From contig SSNU01000127.1 in assembly GCA_012064415.1 (NCBI GenBank), positions 173,629 to 237,628 of the forward strand: a DNA stretch of 64,000 bases, read 5' to 3'. Numbering within the stretch: position 1 is the first letter of the stretch; each line of letters opens with the position of its first letter. The notes under the pieces were generated by a model that did not search any database, was not told the origin of the DNA, and worked only from the letters and a program-made list of their open reading frames with translations. Shown here in pieces: positions 47,016 through 59,200 of the stretch. The position numbers and the translations under genes were made by a program. The stretch comes from Gyrodactylus bullatarudis (Eukaryota > Platyhelminthes > Monogenea > Gyrodactylidea > Gyrodactylidae).

Positions 47016-48906
47016 CTACAAAATTAAATCAGAGAAAGACTTATTTTCTAATGGCTTCCGAGTTTCTAATTCTTCCAAAAGCTTGTTAAGAGCCAATCGC
47101 TTCTTTTCATGGCAATCTAACTTGACTTCACTGAATAATAAGAGAGATCGTAATTTCTTCATTTCACATGATAGCTCGCTATAGAGAACATTGTGAAGTT
47201 GATCAAACTTTTTGGCTTCATTCGATATTTCAGTGAGGAGACGAATATTTTGGTTATCATTGAATTTATCAATTAGACTTTTATCCGTGTATTTGAGAAT
47301 GTCAGAAGATTGGAGAAGGGAATTGATGCGATGATAGAGCTGCTGGCTCTTGTCTATTCCATCACATTGAATGTCATCATTGTTACGCAATGATAATTGA
47401 GGCTGAAATACATCAGAGTTGGAGTTGTTATTAATTCCATTATTGAATTTTTCAGGGGCAGAACATTCCGTCTCCGATGCTCTTGGTTCTCTTGAAGTCA
47501 AATTATCTAAAATAAAATTAGCTTGTGAAAAAAATAGTAAAATTTTATTTGAATCAGAATTTACCATTAATATTGCGCTGTTTTTGAAGACGATGATCCC
47601 TATAGGATGCTGCCTGTCCGTCACGAAGAATAAGATTATCACCACTTGCTCCCATACCGTTATCATTATTAACTGAGGCAGGACTAAAGTTTCTGTTGGG
47701 TGAAATGAGATTATTCCTAATATTATTGCTATTATTTGAAGATACCATCCGGGAATTTGTTACAGGACTGGAATGATTACCATGGAAATTATTTTCGGAG
47801 TGGTTTTGATTGATCTCATACTTTTGGGGAAATGAGGGCTTAGAACTGGTCGGAGTGGAGTTTGGGGTAATTTTGGCATTCTTTTTATTTGACTTTTGAT
47901 TGAGAAGGGAAACAAGAGAGTTCAGAGTATTCGTTAGATTGGAGACAGTTTTCTGGTTTGCGTTGCCATTCCCAGTACTATTGATTTGAGGCTGAACTCT
48001 ATTTGAGTTTTTATTATTCATCTATAATACGAAAAAATCATATTTTAATCCTATGATCACAAAATAAGTTTAAATTTGCTTATAGTAGTAAACAGAGGCA
48101 TTCCAAACTAAGAAATACCCTTTCAGAAGTTTCAAAATGTGTAATTGATCTAGATTATGCAGATAATCTTTACTTACACAAGAATTATTTAAAGGTGGTG
48201 GGGGAGGTGGAGGAGGCGCACGTTTCGAGTCAAACATGGTACGATTAGACGAATTGGGACTATTTCCATTCTTATTATTATTTCTTATAGTGTTGGTTGT
48301 AGTAAGCAAATTGTCAAGAGATTCTAAGACATCAACCAATTTTTTAAGTGTGGTAGGTTGTTGTTGCTGTTGACTTGGAGGTTGAGATTTATTAGTATTT
48401 GAGCGACGAAATCTCTCTGATGGGGAGGTGTGTGGAGAGATTTCCATATCATCAAATACTTTTTTATTACCATTAAGACTTTTTCTGGATCTGTCCCCAG
48501 ATGAGTCTTCATCAATCCGATATTTCTTTGATGCAATAAGAGGTTCTTCATTGTAAAAATAATTTCTTTTACCTAGAATCAAAAAAATAATGAGTGAGAG
48601 TAATTTGTGAAAATTTTTGTGTGACTAACTAGAATCTTTACGGTTATCAATGAATCGGGACAGATCTCTCTTATCGATATCAGGAAGATTCCATTCAACA
48701 GGTTTTTGCCACTGAGAAACTTCAGTAAGGCAATTATAAAAGTAAACTTTGCCTTTTGAACTCAACTGCTCGGACCAATTTCCACAGACTCTAAGAGCGT
48801 TTTTCTGCCACTAAACATAGAACAATTAATATTATCGAAATACCTCTTCTTTTCCTTTACTAGATGAATTGCATTTTGCATTGAATTGGTTATCATACGA
48901 AGACAT
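47016..48906 (-). CDS. WAC: WAC, WW-domain adaptor with coiled coil
   Basis: Five exons on the minus strand: 48906-48844, 48810-48630, 48572-48178, 48021-47565 and 47506-47016. They sum to 529 codons (528 aa; human WAC about 647). WAC recruits the RNF20/40 ligase to elongating RNA polymerase II for H2B ubiquitination, and also acts in autophagy and mTORC1 assembly. The WW domain (about residues 30-60) is [19 protein letters not shown], then SQWQKPVEW, nearly identical to vertebrate WAC. A long Asn/Ser/Gln-rich middle has a polyproline run (APPPPPPPP). The C-terminal coiled coil has [20 protein letters not shown], matching the WAC signature EICTELKNLRSLVRVCE, followed by a second helix. Intron 1 is 33 nt. 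The nucleus is the expected site of action. Confidence 0.92.
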
Positions 48907-49500
48907 TCTCTTCAAATGTTGATAGTTTGAAATGTCTAATTATATTACCATAATTATTAAATAATACTTACCTGTTATTAAGCTCATTTAGGTTAGCATT
49001 TAGCATTGAATAGTTTATATGGGGTTAGTTAAGTACTTCGATAAGTAGAACAGCGCAACATGGAAGGTAATTTTTTGTCAGTTTATTATGAAGCGCCATA
49101 TTGCTAACATAAAACAAGATAACATTTTAAACAAAGATTTCTGCTAAGATCGATTTTGTTTCAATGGTGAAAAATTTGAAAAAATAAATGGTGTCATCAA
49201 TTTGATTATCATAATACTTGATTTTCAATCAGTAATTGTTAATCACTATGTGATATATGAATTTGATTAGTCGACAGTTCCTATTATGGGTTCCTTATTG
49301 ATAACCTCAGACCCATATTCGTTTTCGAATTATTCGACCAATTTATATTCGATCGTAAATTGCTAGAAATTCTGATATAAAATCTATTGTAAACTTTAAA
49401 ATGTATTCTTATTTTTATTAAGAGATTAAGTAATTGATATTTACTAAATAAAAATAGTTTATTCAATAAAAATAGTTTATTCAATAAAAATATCATACAG
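48907..49500. other. Intergenic region between rhomboid and WAC
   Basis: 594 bp between two same-strand genes. It holds the rhomboid 3' end and the WAC promoter and 5' UTR. Apart from a short tandem repeat at 49443-49493, nothing was recognised. Confidence 0.5.
49443..49493. repeat. 18-bp tandem repeat carrying poly(A) signals
   Basis: About 2.5 copies of an AATAAAAATAGTTTATTC-type unit lie directly downstream of the rhomboid stop codon (minus strand). Each TTTATT reads as AATAAA on the gene's strand. The rhomboid 3' UTR may therefore be only tens of bases long with duplicated cleavage signals. Confidence 0.7.
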
Positions 49501-52068
49501 CTATACAACTTGGACAGGGTAATCTGGCCAGAATATGTTGAATATTACACAAACAATAACGAATAATATATAGATAGCTATGCAAATCCAATATAGAATC
49601 TTTTCCCAAGGCTTCTCTTCGATATTTTTTAGTACAGGCACTCCTATCAACAATCCAGCTGCAAATCCAAAAACATGTGATGTAAAGCTCATTGTTAAGG
49701 CATCATTCAAGCCATATCTTCTGTACAAGGCAATACAAAAGTCTATGATGATAAAAGATAATACAAGCAAAACTCTAGTAACTCCACTGGCTAAACATGC
49801 TATAGGACTACTGCCAAGTTTTGTCCAATCATGCTGCATTTCTTCCCAGTTCAAAATTGTCAGAGCCAAATGTGCACCGAGAAGAGAATATACTCCTCCA
49901 CTTGAACCAACAAGAACAGCATAAGGATCCAAAACAGAACTAGCCAAAGAACCAGCAAGTACTCCTGCTAAATATACTGGAAAAACTCTCCAAAACTTGT
50001 TCACCCACTCGATTAAGAGTCCAAGGGTTAGAGTAAAAATACAGTTGATCAAAATATGAAGTATTCCCTATAAAATTAGCAATTGTTAGCAAAATATTGT
50101 TAGAGCTTTTCAAAAACTTACTGAATGTATGAATATATAGGTAAAAAATCTCCAAACTTCTCGTCTTCTCTGGGGATCAAAAGGAAGGGGACTGAAATAA
50201 GGATATCCTGAAGCCCATGAAACTGTATTCCAAGGTTCCAACGTAGCTCTTTCATTCATAAGAACTGAATAGTAAATGAAAATTGCAATCTTGAAAAAAA
50301 AATCATTAAACTACTTAAAAGTAAATCATATTCAAATAAATTTTGAAATATCTGATGATCGTTTTTATCAGACAAAATGTTTTCATGCAAACTAATTTTG
50401 ATTACAAATAATGTAAACTTGAAATTACACTCTAAGAAATCAAGAACATACCTGGCATATAATAATGATTGGAATGAATAGGGGTGGCGGACGGCAATTG
50501 TATGCCTTCAGATAGGTATCTGGAATGTAATTTTCATTTTTCAAAGTTAATACTGGTCCGTCAGTGTCCCAAATATCACCTGGAGATACTCCAAGCTTTG
50601 CTCGACTTGTCGGCCAAATACCATCTGGTTCTAATACAAATTTGTTATTAGCCAATTGATAACCTCCGCGTAGGGGATCACCCAAATTTAAATCCTGTAT
50701 ATTTTTTGAATCAATTCGTTCATCTCGTTTAATTAGCTCTCTAGCAATTTTTCTGCGTATCCTTTTCTTTGCAGATCGCAATCGCATTCCTGGATTTCCA
50801 GCCAAAATGGCGCATAAACCGAAACGATTTAATTTATTCAAATCCAAGTAACGCTTGCCGATCATATAAGACTTGAATTCCTAGAAATAAATTCATTTTC
50901 AAATATTCTCAGGCTAGTGTATAGTATAGGAAAAATTTTCAGTCTTGAATCTGAAAAAAGGGGTATGTTGAAGGCTCTAAATCAAGAAAAATCCTCCAAA
51001 AGTTAAATCTTTATGACATGAAGACTTTATGTCAACTTGCTTTAGTTATTAAAAAATCGATTGAACATTTTCAACATGCAATTTTTTTGGTTAAGGGATT
51101 CGTTTTCATTTCATCGATGTTAAAAAGCCCTTAGTCTCTTTGTCATTCAGAAAAATTATTGCTAAACAAGAGGGGGCAAATGTTCTATAGATTAACCATT
51201 TTTTTAAGGATTTCAAAGTAAATCAACAATGTCTTAAAGTTGTTTAATTGAAACAAAAAACTAATTAACATGATCCCCAGGCTGTGTCAAAATACAATTA
51301 AACTCAAGTACAGGTAGCCCACATGTAAGATATGAACTTGAAAATATATACTTTTAATAATTAGAATAATTAAAAAGTACCTTAAAAATGAAAATTAAAA
51401 GAAAAAATTAATGGAAAATTATTGATTTTCCTTAAGCTGTAATTGAGAAAGACAATCAATAGTTTTTTAATTCAGTTTTCTTTCGTTTAATACACTTTAT
51501 TTACTAAATGTAATATTCTCAAATAGGTAAATTCAGAGAAATAAACTTTCTTAAAAAGTTTCGAACTTATTTAAAAATAGAAATAAAAGCCTTCCCACCT
51601 TTTCTAACTTGAAGAATTTTATTCCACTCATCATATTAACTAGCTCTAATCAATCAAAGATGCCTGATGAGACTTGATTTTTAATGAAGTACCTAGAAAC
51701 CTACACAGTTTTAGAGATATTTTATCACATAAGAAATTTCTTACTTTATAGGAAATTTTTCCATTATTGTTTTTGTCTAATTTGATTATTAAATCTTCTG
51801 CTTTGTTGGAGGGGATGCCGAAATTTCGATATTTAAATAATTTTATAACTTCTGACGGCGGAAGACCTCCTTGTTTTTCAGCTGGCTCGAAAATTGGGAG
51901 AAAGACTGAATCTAAATATTCACTGAATTGTCTCTCGGTCATGTTGGAACAGTTGTTGACATCCTTCAGATTGTTCATTGGTAATCCATTCTCAAGATCT
52001 GATGTATAGTTTGGATTGTGAGTACCGGAGAGGTACAAGGAAGATGAAACAAACCCTCTATTATCCAT
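49501..52068 (-). CDS. EF-hand rhomboid intramembrane protease (RHBDL/rho-4 type)
   Basis: Exons 52068-51745, 50880-50452, 50289-50122 and 50067-49501 sum to 496 codons (495 aa). Rhomboids cleave transmembrane substrates within the membrane. The N-terminal EF-hand region has one canonical calcium loop, DKNNNGKISYKE (about residues 98-109), preceded by a degenerate hand; exon 1 ends inside that loop. TM1 spans the exon 2/3 junction (FIPIIIICQ then IAIFIYY). All rhomboid landmarks are present: WRFFTYIFIHS, HILIN (the oxyanion Asn), the catalytic Ser in VGSSGGVYSLLG, and the catalytic His in SHVFGFAAGLLIG. A seventh TM lies after the catalytic core. EF-hands plus seven TMs match RHBDL1/3 and Drosophila rhomboid-4, so calcium control is likely. 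All catalytic residues are intact. Confidence 0.93.
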
Positions 52069-55000
52069 GTTCTAATGTGTGTATTATTATAATTTCTGAA
52101 AAAAGGAAAAAACCGATAAAGAAACTGGGAATCTACGGTTTATTCAAAGACCAGATTATAAGGCATACTTTTATGGATTTATAAAAAGAATTTAAAAAAT
52201 GGAAATTTTTCTTAGAAGTTGAAACTAGTTATTTTCACGAATAGAGCCTTTATTTCGGCCATAAAAATTAGTATGATACATGCCATTTGTGATAGTAAAT
52301 TTTAACAAGCATTGATTGAAGTGTCTTTCAACTATGGTTGATCAATCCATTTATCAGGGTTGACTGATGTTTTTATACTAAATTTGATGCACTGTTTATT
52401 ACTAAAGTAATTAGAGTTTTTTATATGAAATTTTTGTTTTTTTTCATAAGCTAAAAGTTGAGATTTTGGCGCTAATTTGAAACTTCATCATATTTAAGAT
52501 TTGTGTAAAAATCAATCCAAGTTTATTCTTTAACGACAGCACGGGTGAATTTCTGATGAATTCGGGAATTCATGATTTTTATTCAACTTTTATACAAGTT
52601 AAATCAAAAAATACTAAAATATGTACTTATATTTGATGGTGTTTTGCCGTAATCTTCATAACGTAATCCAGAGTATCGTGAGCATTTTTTTGGATGAAAA
52701 ATTTCAAAATTTTGACCTCAACTTGTAACTTGGAGAAATCAAATTCACAATTTAGTATTTTAATATTTAAAATGAGTAATCAGAACAATAAAAAATATCT
52801 TGGAACTGCCCTTGTTGAAAAAATCAATATGGAAAAAACAAGTTGATCCTATTATTACTAAGTGGCTAACTAAATAAAAGATTGTTCACATTCTTTCATT
52901 TCTTTTAGCCTGAAAAAATAAAAGGCGAGGAGAGCATTAGTAAATAAACTTTTGTAAAATACAGAATTAGTGAAATGATTCGTTGGTACCGTAAACATAA
53001 TGTACTAATGTTAAGCTCATATCATAAATATTGTAATTATATAGGCGGAAAGTAATAGAATTTTATTTTTGGGATTTATTCTTCTCTATGGGCCTATTAC
53101 AATTTCCTCTTTAGGTCATATAAAATTCTATTCTTCAATTTATTTACAATATCTGTCTACAATCGTTGCCATCATCATATCTTTATTTTGAAATTTTATC
53201 AGACAATTAATCAATGTTCTATCTACTCAATTTGAGGACATCACCAAGTCTGATGATAGAAAAACTAAAATCAAAATTCTGTCGTCATGCAAGTCACCGG
53301 ATATATAGAATAAACAATCAACAATTTTCAACTACAATCTCAAAAGAAACATTAAATTTCTATCCAAAAACCTGTGAAAAACCAATATTTATGAGACAAA
53401 GTTTTTCAATACTTTTCAAACTATTCAAATATTGATCCTTTTTACATGAAGATAAGAGTTTACTATTTCTACCAAAATGTTTTCTATCATATTTCAAATT
53501 ACCGCTATGGAAAATTACCAAGAATTTACTCTTTCTTGTGAAAGAGGTTTTTAGAGGTTTCTATAGTCAAATTCTGATTTTTCGTCTTATGTTGATCATG
53601 AATACTCGTTTAAATTAGACATTCGAAATTGATAAAAATAGAAAAATTTGGAAAATTTTTAATTTTGAAATTTTATGGCCTCTTGTTAGATGTTGGAAAA
53701 TAAATAAATAAGGAAAACCTGACAATAAAGCTTCAGATTCGAAATAAAAACCCGAGTTTTGGTGTAAATATTTCTCAATTTTTATTATTCTTCCCATTTT
53801 CAAAATTTAATACTTAAAAAGTTCAGTGTTTTTTCTGATTCTAATCGTTCTAACTCTCTCTGATAGAAAATTAATAATTTAAAGGATCATTGGAAGCCTG
53901 CGATGCATTGGATTCAAGAAAAAAGTCTATCTAGAACTAGAAATATCATTTTAAACATATCAAAAATCTTTATTAAATTCAATCCAATGTAGAAAAACTT
54001 TAAAATTCTAATTTGGACTAATATTCACACCTGAATTACAATTCATTCTCATTAATTTTGGTCTACTCAATAAAAAGTATTTTGAAGAAAAGATTCTCAG
54101 AATTGATGCATTCATACTTTTGATGAGAAGTAATTTTAATAAAATTTTGAATTTTGATTGAAATAGCGTACTTGAGTATTGAAGAAAATACGTTAATAAA
54201 TGAAAAAAGGATTCACTTTTCTTAAATAACATGATAAATACCTGTCAAAAACTAATTTTTATATCTTATCCAGGTTATCTTAGTTGACAAGAAACGTCTC
54301 TTGAGTGAAGATGATATTACAGTCTCGAGATAAATTTCGACTGAGATCAATGCTAATTCGGTGGTATAAAGCGTATTTCAATATAAAAATTTAATTTGTT
54401 TGACTTGGTCGTCTTCTGGTTCTTGAATTAGCAACTGAGGATGAAGAAACCCATGTATTTATCTTTTAAAGTTTCTTATCCATTACCAAATGTAAGAATA
54501 AAGAATAAAATCAATAAAGATACTTTTTTTTCGATTACTTATCAATAGAAATAACAGTTTACTCATTCATCTATATTCAAAAACTCACAGGTAATATTTA
54601 TCCGAGAATTAAATCCACATGACTCGTTGATTAATAGAAAGAATGATTAAAGTTTGTAAAGGGTTTGTAGACTTGATAATCTTTCAATGTGTTGTCCTCA
54701 CTTGAATAAACATTGAAAAATGTATTCTTTTTGGTTTTATCGCTTTTTTCTGTTGTATGATTCTATTCTTTCCAACTTTCATGTATAGATGCTTGATGCT
54801 TGAACGAAGAATTTATCTATATCTGCAAAGAATGACCCATACAGCAGAAAGAAAAGAGTCTGTGTGTATTTTATGCTCAAAATAATAATAAGATAGACTG
54901 TATGTTCTTCTTAATCTATCTATATATATCTGCAGATAGGATATATCTAAAAACTAAACTTGAAATTGTATGTATTAATGTTTTTTTCTCATTTGAGTAT

Positions 55001-55302
55001 AGTATTACTTACTATTTTTGTACACACAATGTTACAATGTATATGCAATAAAAAAACTCTTGGTGATTTTTTATTGGTCAATAGAAATACAATTGTAATA
55101 CAAGTTGTACTAATAGGAATCAAAACTGATTTTCTGTATATAAAGAGAAGAATTAGGGAATACCTGAAACCTGTATTTTCTCGGTTAACTTGAAAAATTA
55201 TTTTAGCTTGTAAAGAATAGTAATTTGGAACTGAGTTGACTAGAGGTTAAAAGGCTATATTTTGACCTTGTATTGATCTTGCTTGTTACGATTTATACAA
55301 TT

Positions 55303-55850
55303 CTAATTGATATGAAGATGAGAGAATATACGATTTTCAAGAAAAAAATTTAATTGGGCTATTTTTCGAGTTTCGAAAATGAATTTTCAAAATGGGCCAA
55401 TAGTTTTTTATATCAGAGAATTAAAGCAACAGATGTTGTACGAAAAATTCGAATTTGAGACTAATAAGTAGATGAAAACTAAATTTATCAAAGTTTATAG
55501 GGGATTTTTTAGGCTTGTTCAGGATAAAGTAGATTATGTGATATTTTTGAGACCTGCGTAATAACTGAGGATTTCCGACTTATAATAATTGCCTTATATC
55601 GAGCGAATTTCATGAAAGAATTAAGAGACTTGTAAGAAATCAAACCCTCTGAATATTCCGATTATAATGCATATTTAACTTTTCTTAAAAAATGGCGAGT
55701 TTCTCTTAATCGAATTCGAATCTTTTTTCTGATTTTGATACATCAAATGTCAGACATTTGATTATTGGAAATTTGGGCAAATTTTTGTCAGATTTTATAT
55801 TCTTTGCATTTAGTATTTTGTAAAAATAGTAAATTTTCATCTTCAAATCT
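55303..55850. repeat. Foldback-type repeat, diverged interior
   Basis: The left end CTAATTGATATGAAGATGAG and the right end TAAATTTTCATCTTCAAAT are inverted family termini. Interior pairing is weak by eye. Confidence 0.5.
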
Positions 55851-56128
55851 TGACTATAGTCTTACATTTTTGGCTCATGAATGTTAACAGAAAAATCAAT
55901 AATGACTCAAACATGAAAATTCACATGAATTTGAATAGTAATTCAACTCTTCTACCATGTTTTTGTAATTCGATTCTCAACACACATGTAACTTTGGTTT
56001 CGGCTACATTTATTTGCGATAAATTCATTTCTTGAGTGATGAAACAAGAAGAAGAAGAAGAGCATTCTTCTATTCTCAAGTATTTCTTCATAGTCTCTTA
56101 AAGAGTACAAAGATATTAGAACATTTCA

Positions 56129-56134
56129 TTTATT
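56129..56134 (-). terminator. Poly(A) signal of the SASH1-like gene
   Basis: TTTATT on the plus strand, that is AATAAA on the gene's strand, about 105 bp beyond the stop codon. Confidence 0.45.
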
Positions 56135-56237
56135 TCTTATTGATAATTAAATATTTTGTAGTTCTTCTTTGTGAATGGTTTTTTTAAAAATAATAATAGT
56201 GATAATTTCGACTAAGTAGCAATTCTCTCTGGCAATG

Positions 56238-59200
56238 CTATTTCCTCATAGTTCCAGATCTTGCACGATGACTGCTAACACTGCCCCATAGAACTGTTGG
56301 TATCATCCTCATCTGGCGATACAACCAGTCTGCATGAAATGTGGACAGCTGAAACTTCCTTATTAACAGCTTTCGATCGAACCTTTTCAGGTCTTGTGGT
56401 CGTAGGTTCTTATTGTTAAACCTGGGTGCATACATTGGTAAACCGATAGAGGTGAGTAAATCCAAAATTGTGTTCGTTTTTATGAATGGGCAGTTAAGAT
56501 AGGTTCTATTCAAAATCTCGAGTTTGTTACTAACCTGAAATAAAAAAAAATAATAGGACTCATTTGAAGAACAGGAAATTAACCATCTGCTAATAAATAG
56601 CTTGAGTTTTTCACAGATTTCACAAGTTTTATTCAATTTTGAATGGTTTTTAGATGGAATTAATAGGGGTTCAGACTATAAGCGTATCATCTACTGAAGA
56701 AAGTACCTGACTATCTGAGTAAATCTACTTTTACCAGAATCATCATTGAGCATCCTCATTTCAATTTCAGAAAAAACAACCATACTAAAGCTTGTAATAC
56801 GAATTTGAGAGTTTATGATTTTTACAAAAGAATTAACCATGTGAAGAAAATAAAATTGAAAAATCAATTTTTTATGCTAATCATGGTTTATTTCAAAAGT
56901 CAAGTTAGCTCCAAATTAACGAATTTTTTTGAAAACTTTTGTAAGTCATTTTTCAGGGATCATCAAATTTTATTGATTTTCAAGCAGAAAAGTCGATAAA
57001 AAATTTGATTTTCTCACAATTATGGAGTGGTTCTTAAAATCTGATTCAGAATTTTTGATTTTTTTGACGAATCGTGATTCCATAAAATCTACTTTTGATT
57101 ACTCTATCACCACTGAAATCAACAAAATTTTCAAGAGTTAAAAAGAAACGGACACTAATTCAATATTTAATAAAATTTCATACAGTAAATTGACTTAATT
57201 ACGCCTCGAAATAGCTTTACCTCAAGCAAGTTTTCGAAGTTATACCTCTACTCCATTTGTGTCAACCAATCAGATTTGAGTATTAAATTTTTATGCTGAT
57301 TTCTCAAGCCTTAACCATACTTCATTATATAGTTTTAATGGTCAAATTTTCTTAATTAAACTTTTTTTTAATAAGAAACTTTGATTTTTCACATGAATAA
57401 ATTTGGTACTGTTCGCTAGAGGATATCAAGTAGTGCCGTAATATCCAAGAAGATTCTATCCAAAGCTACACAGGCCCCCATTTTTTCTAATCGTTTTCAT
57501 ACCTACCTAGTGGACGGGGGAGTTGTCAAACTATAGACTCACATAAACCTCAACAATAACTTAATGTTTTTTATACTCACAACCTCCTACATTTCTATTT
57601 TCCCCTGTTTCCCATCCCTAACAATATCTCTTAATCTCACTGTTCCCCCGGTCATGCCTTCGAATGTGAGCCTACATAGGGAAGGATAGAAATTTAGAAA
57701 ATATTGATATTTTTGTAAGAATCAAAATATTCCCATCTTCATATCAACTAGCTTTTTATATTTTTTTATAAGATAAAAATTATCTTCATCTACTTATGAC
57801 ATTAATTTTCGAAATTTAAATCAGTTAGAGCTTCTTTTAAAATAATTTAGGCTTAACGGATCATAAACTAGAATCATTTTCATTTTAAAATGCATAATTT
57901 CTGTGTATATGGATATAAATTTCTCAGAGAATATTGATGGGTTCTAATATCATCAGACTGGAAAACTGAATTCCTAGACATAGGGAAAATTGAAAGAATA
58001 GATTTTTCCGTTCTTCAACAATGTATTTTATTTATTTTATCTCCATAACAACAAAAGCTTCTATACTATAATTGAGTATACGACATCCTTTACCTGGTCA
58101 ATGTATTGTAGGCAAAGGAGAATATTTTAATTATTGAATCAATTTTTTCCAACAAAGAATAGACAAAAAGGATTTTTTTGAAAAGATTTCTCAAGTATAA
58201 AATCGATCGATGTTTCAAGTCAACGAGAGATTAATTTAGTAAATGAAAACTTCATCATTTTTGCCAGACACCTATCCTAGACTATGAAAACGGATCTTAA
58301 TCGAAATTTATAGTTTTTAGGCCTTTACAATGAGTATCTTTATTTTGGTGAACGAATTCTAATATATAATACAATTTAATAATAATTTACAATAACTCGT
58401 CGTTCCTTCTATGCATGAGCTCAATGAAAATGATGTATGAATTCTTTTGGCCTTACTATAGGCCTTATTTCCATTTGAAATTTCTGATTCATTCAAAAAT
58501 CTTCATTTTTCATCAGCATCAGAACAAACTTGAAAACATTTAGTTTTATCAGAAAACCAATAATGAAACATGAAAGAAACACTGAAACATTCGTCATATA
58601 GAAAAATATCAGTGATATTATATCACTATTAGAAATTTGCAAAATTCCTCCAAGTCTCACATAATTTCTCTTTAGGTTGATCAATTTTGTGACTCGAATT
58701 TCCTCCAATGCCAGGGCAATCTTTTCTGTTTCAAGGCCCAATTCGATTGAGTATCTCTGAACCAAGGGCAGAGGTATTCCATAGTTTCCATTCTGTAAAA
58801 TAAAAAGGATACAAGTTTCATCAAGTTTAAATTTAGCACAAACGAAGCTTGATCAAGTACTTGGCAGATGTAAGAACCATATATATATTTTGATCAGTTC
58901 AGTTGGGATCTTTAGGGCTCAACCTATGATCCTTCAGAATCAGAACGCAACGCTAATTTCAAATATATTCCTGAATAAAAAGCTGTATCTGATTAATTTA
59001 CTTTAACTTTTCACAGACAAAACTATAATTATAATGAAAGTTAGTTAAAGTCCCACTGGGTTATTCCTATCACACATCCTTTTAACGGCTCATCTTGTAA
59101 GTCTCAGAAAATACTTCGTTTATCACCCATTCAATAGCAAATCTATTAAAATTCTAGAATATGCAGAAAATCTCAGCTCTATCATTCGTCAAACTAGTGT

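Larger units (their letters stand above)
52069..56237. other. Gene-poor region
   Basis: 4.2 kb with no convincing exon. It contains scattered repeat remnants: a family B-like end near 52545, a family A-like end near 53440, and the element at 55303-55850. It also includes the rhomboid promoter at its left edge and the SASH1-like 3' UTR at its right edge. Short frames here lack family features. Confidence 0.5.

Noticed and set aside
53214..53435. 73-codon plus-strand frame
   Set aside because: No recognisable motif; lies in a gene-poor region next to repeat remnants.
54960..55193. 77-codon plus-strand frame with a hydrophobic start
   Set aside because: Isolated, AT-driven composition, no splice support or family motif.
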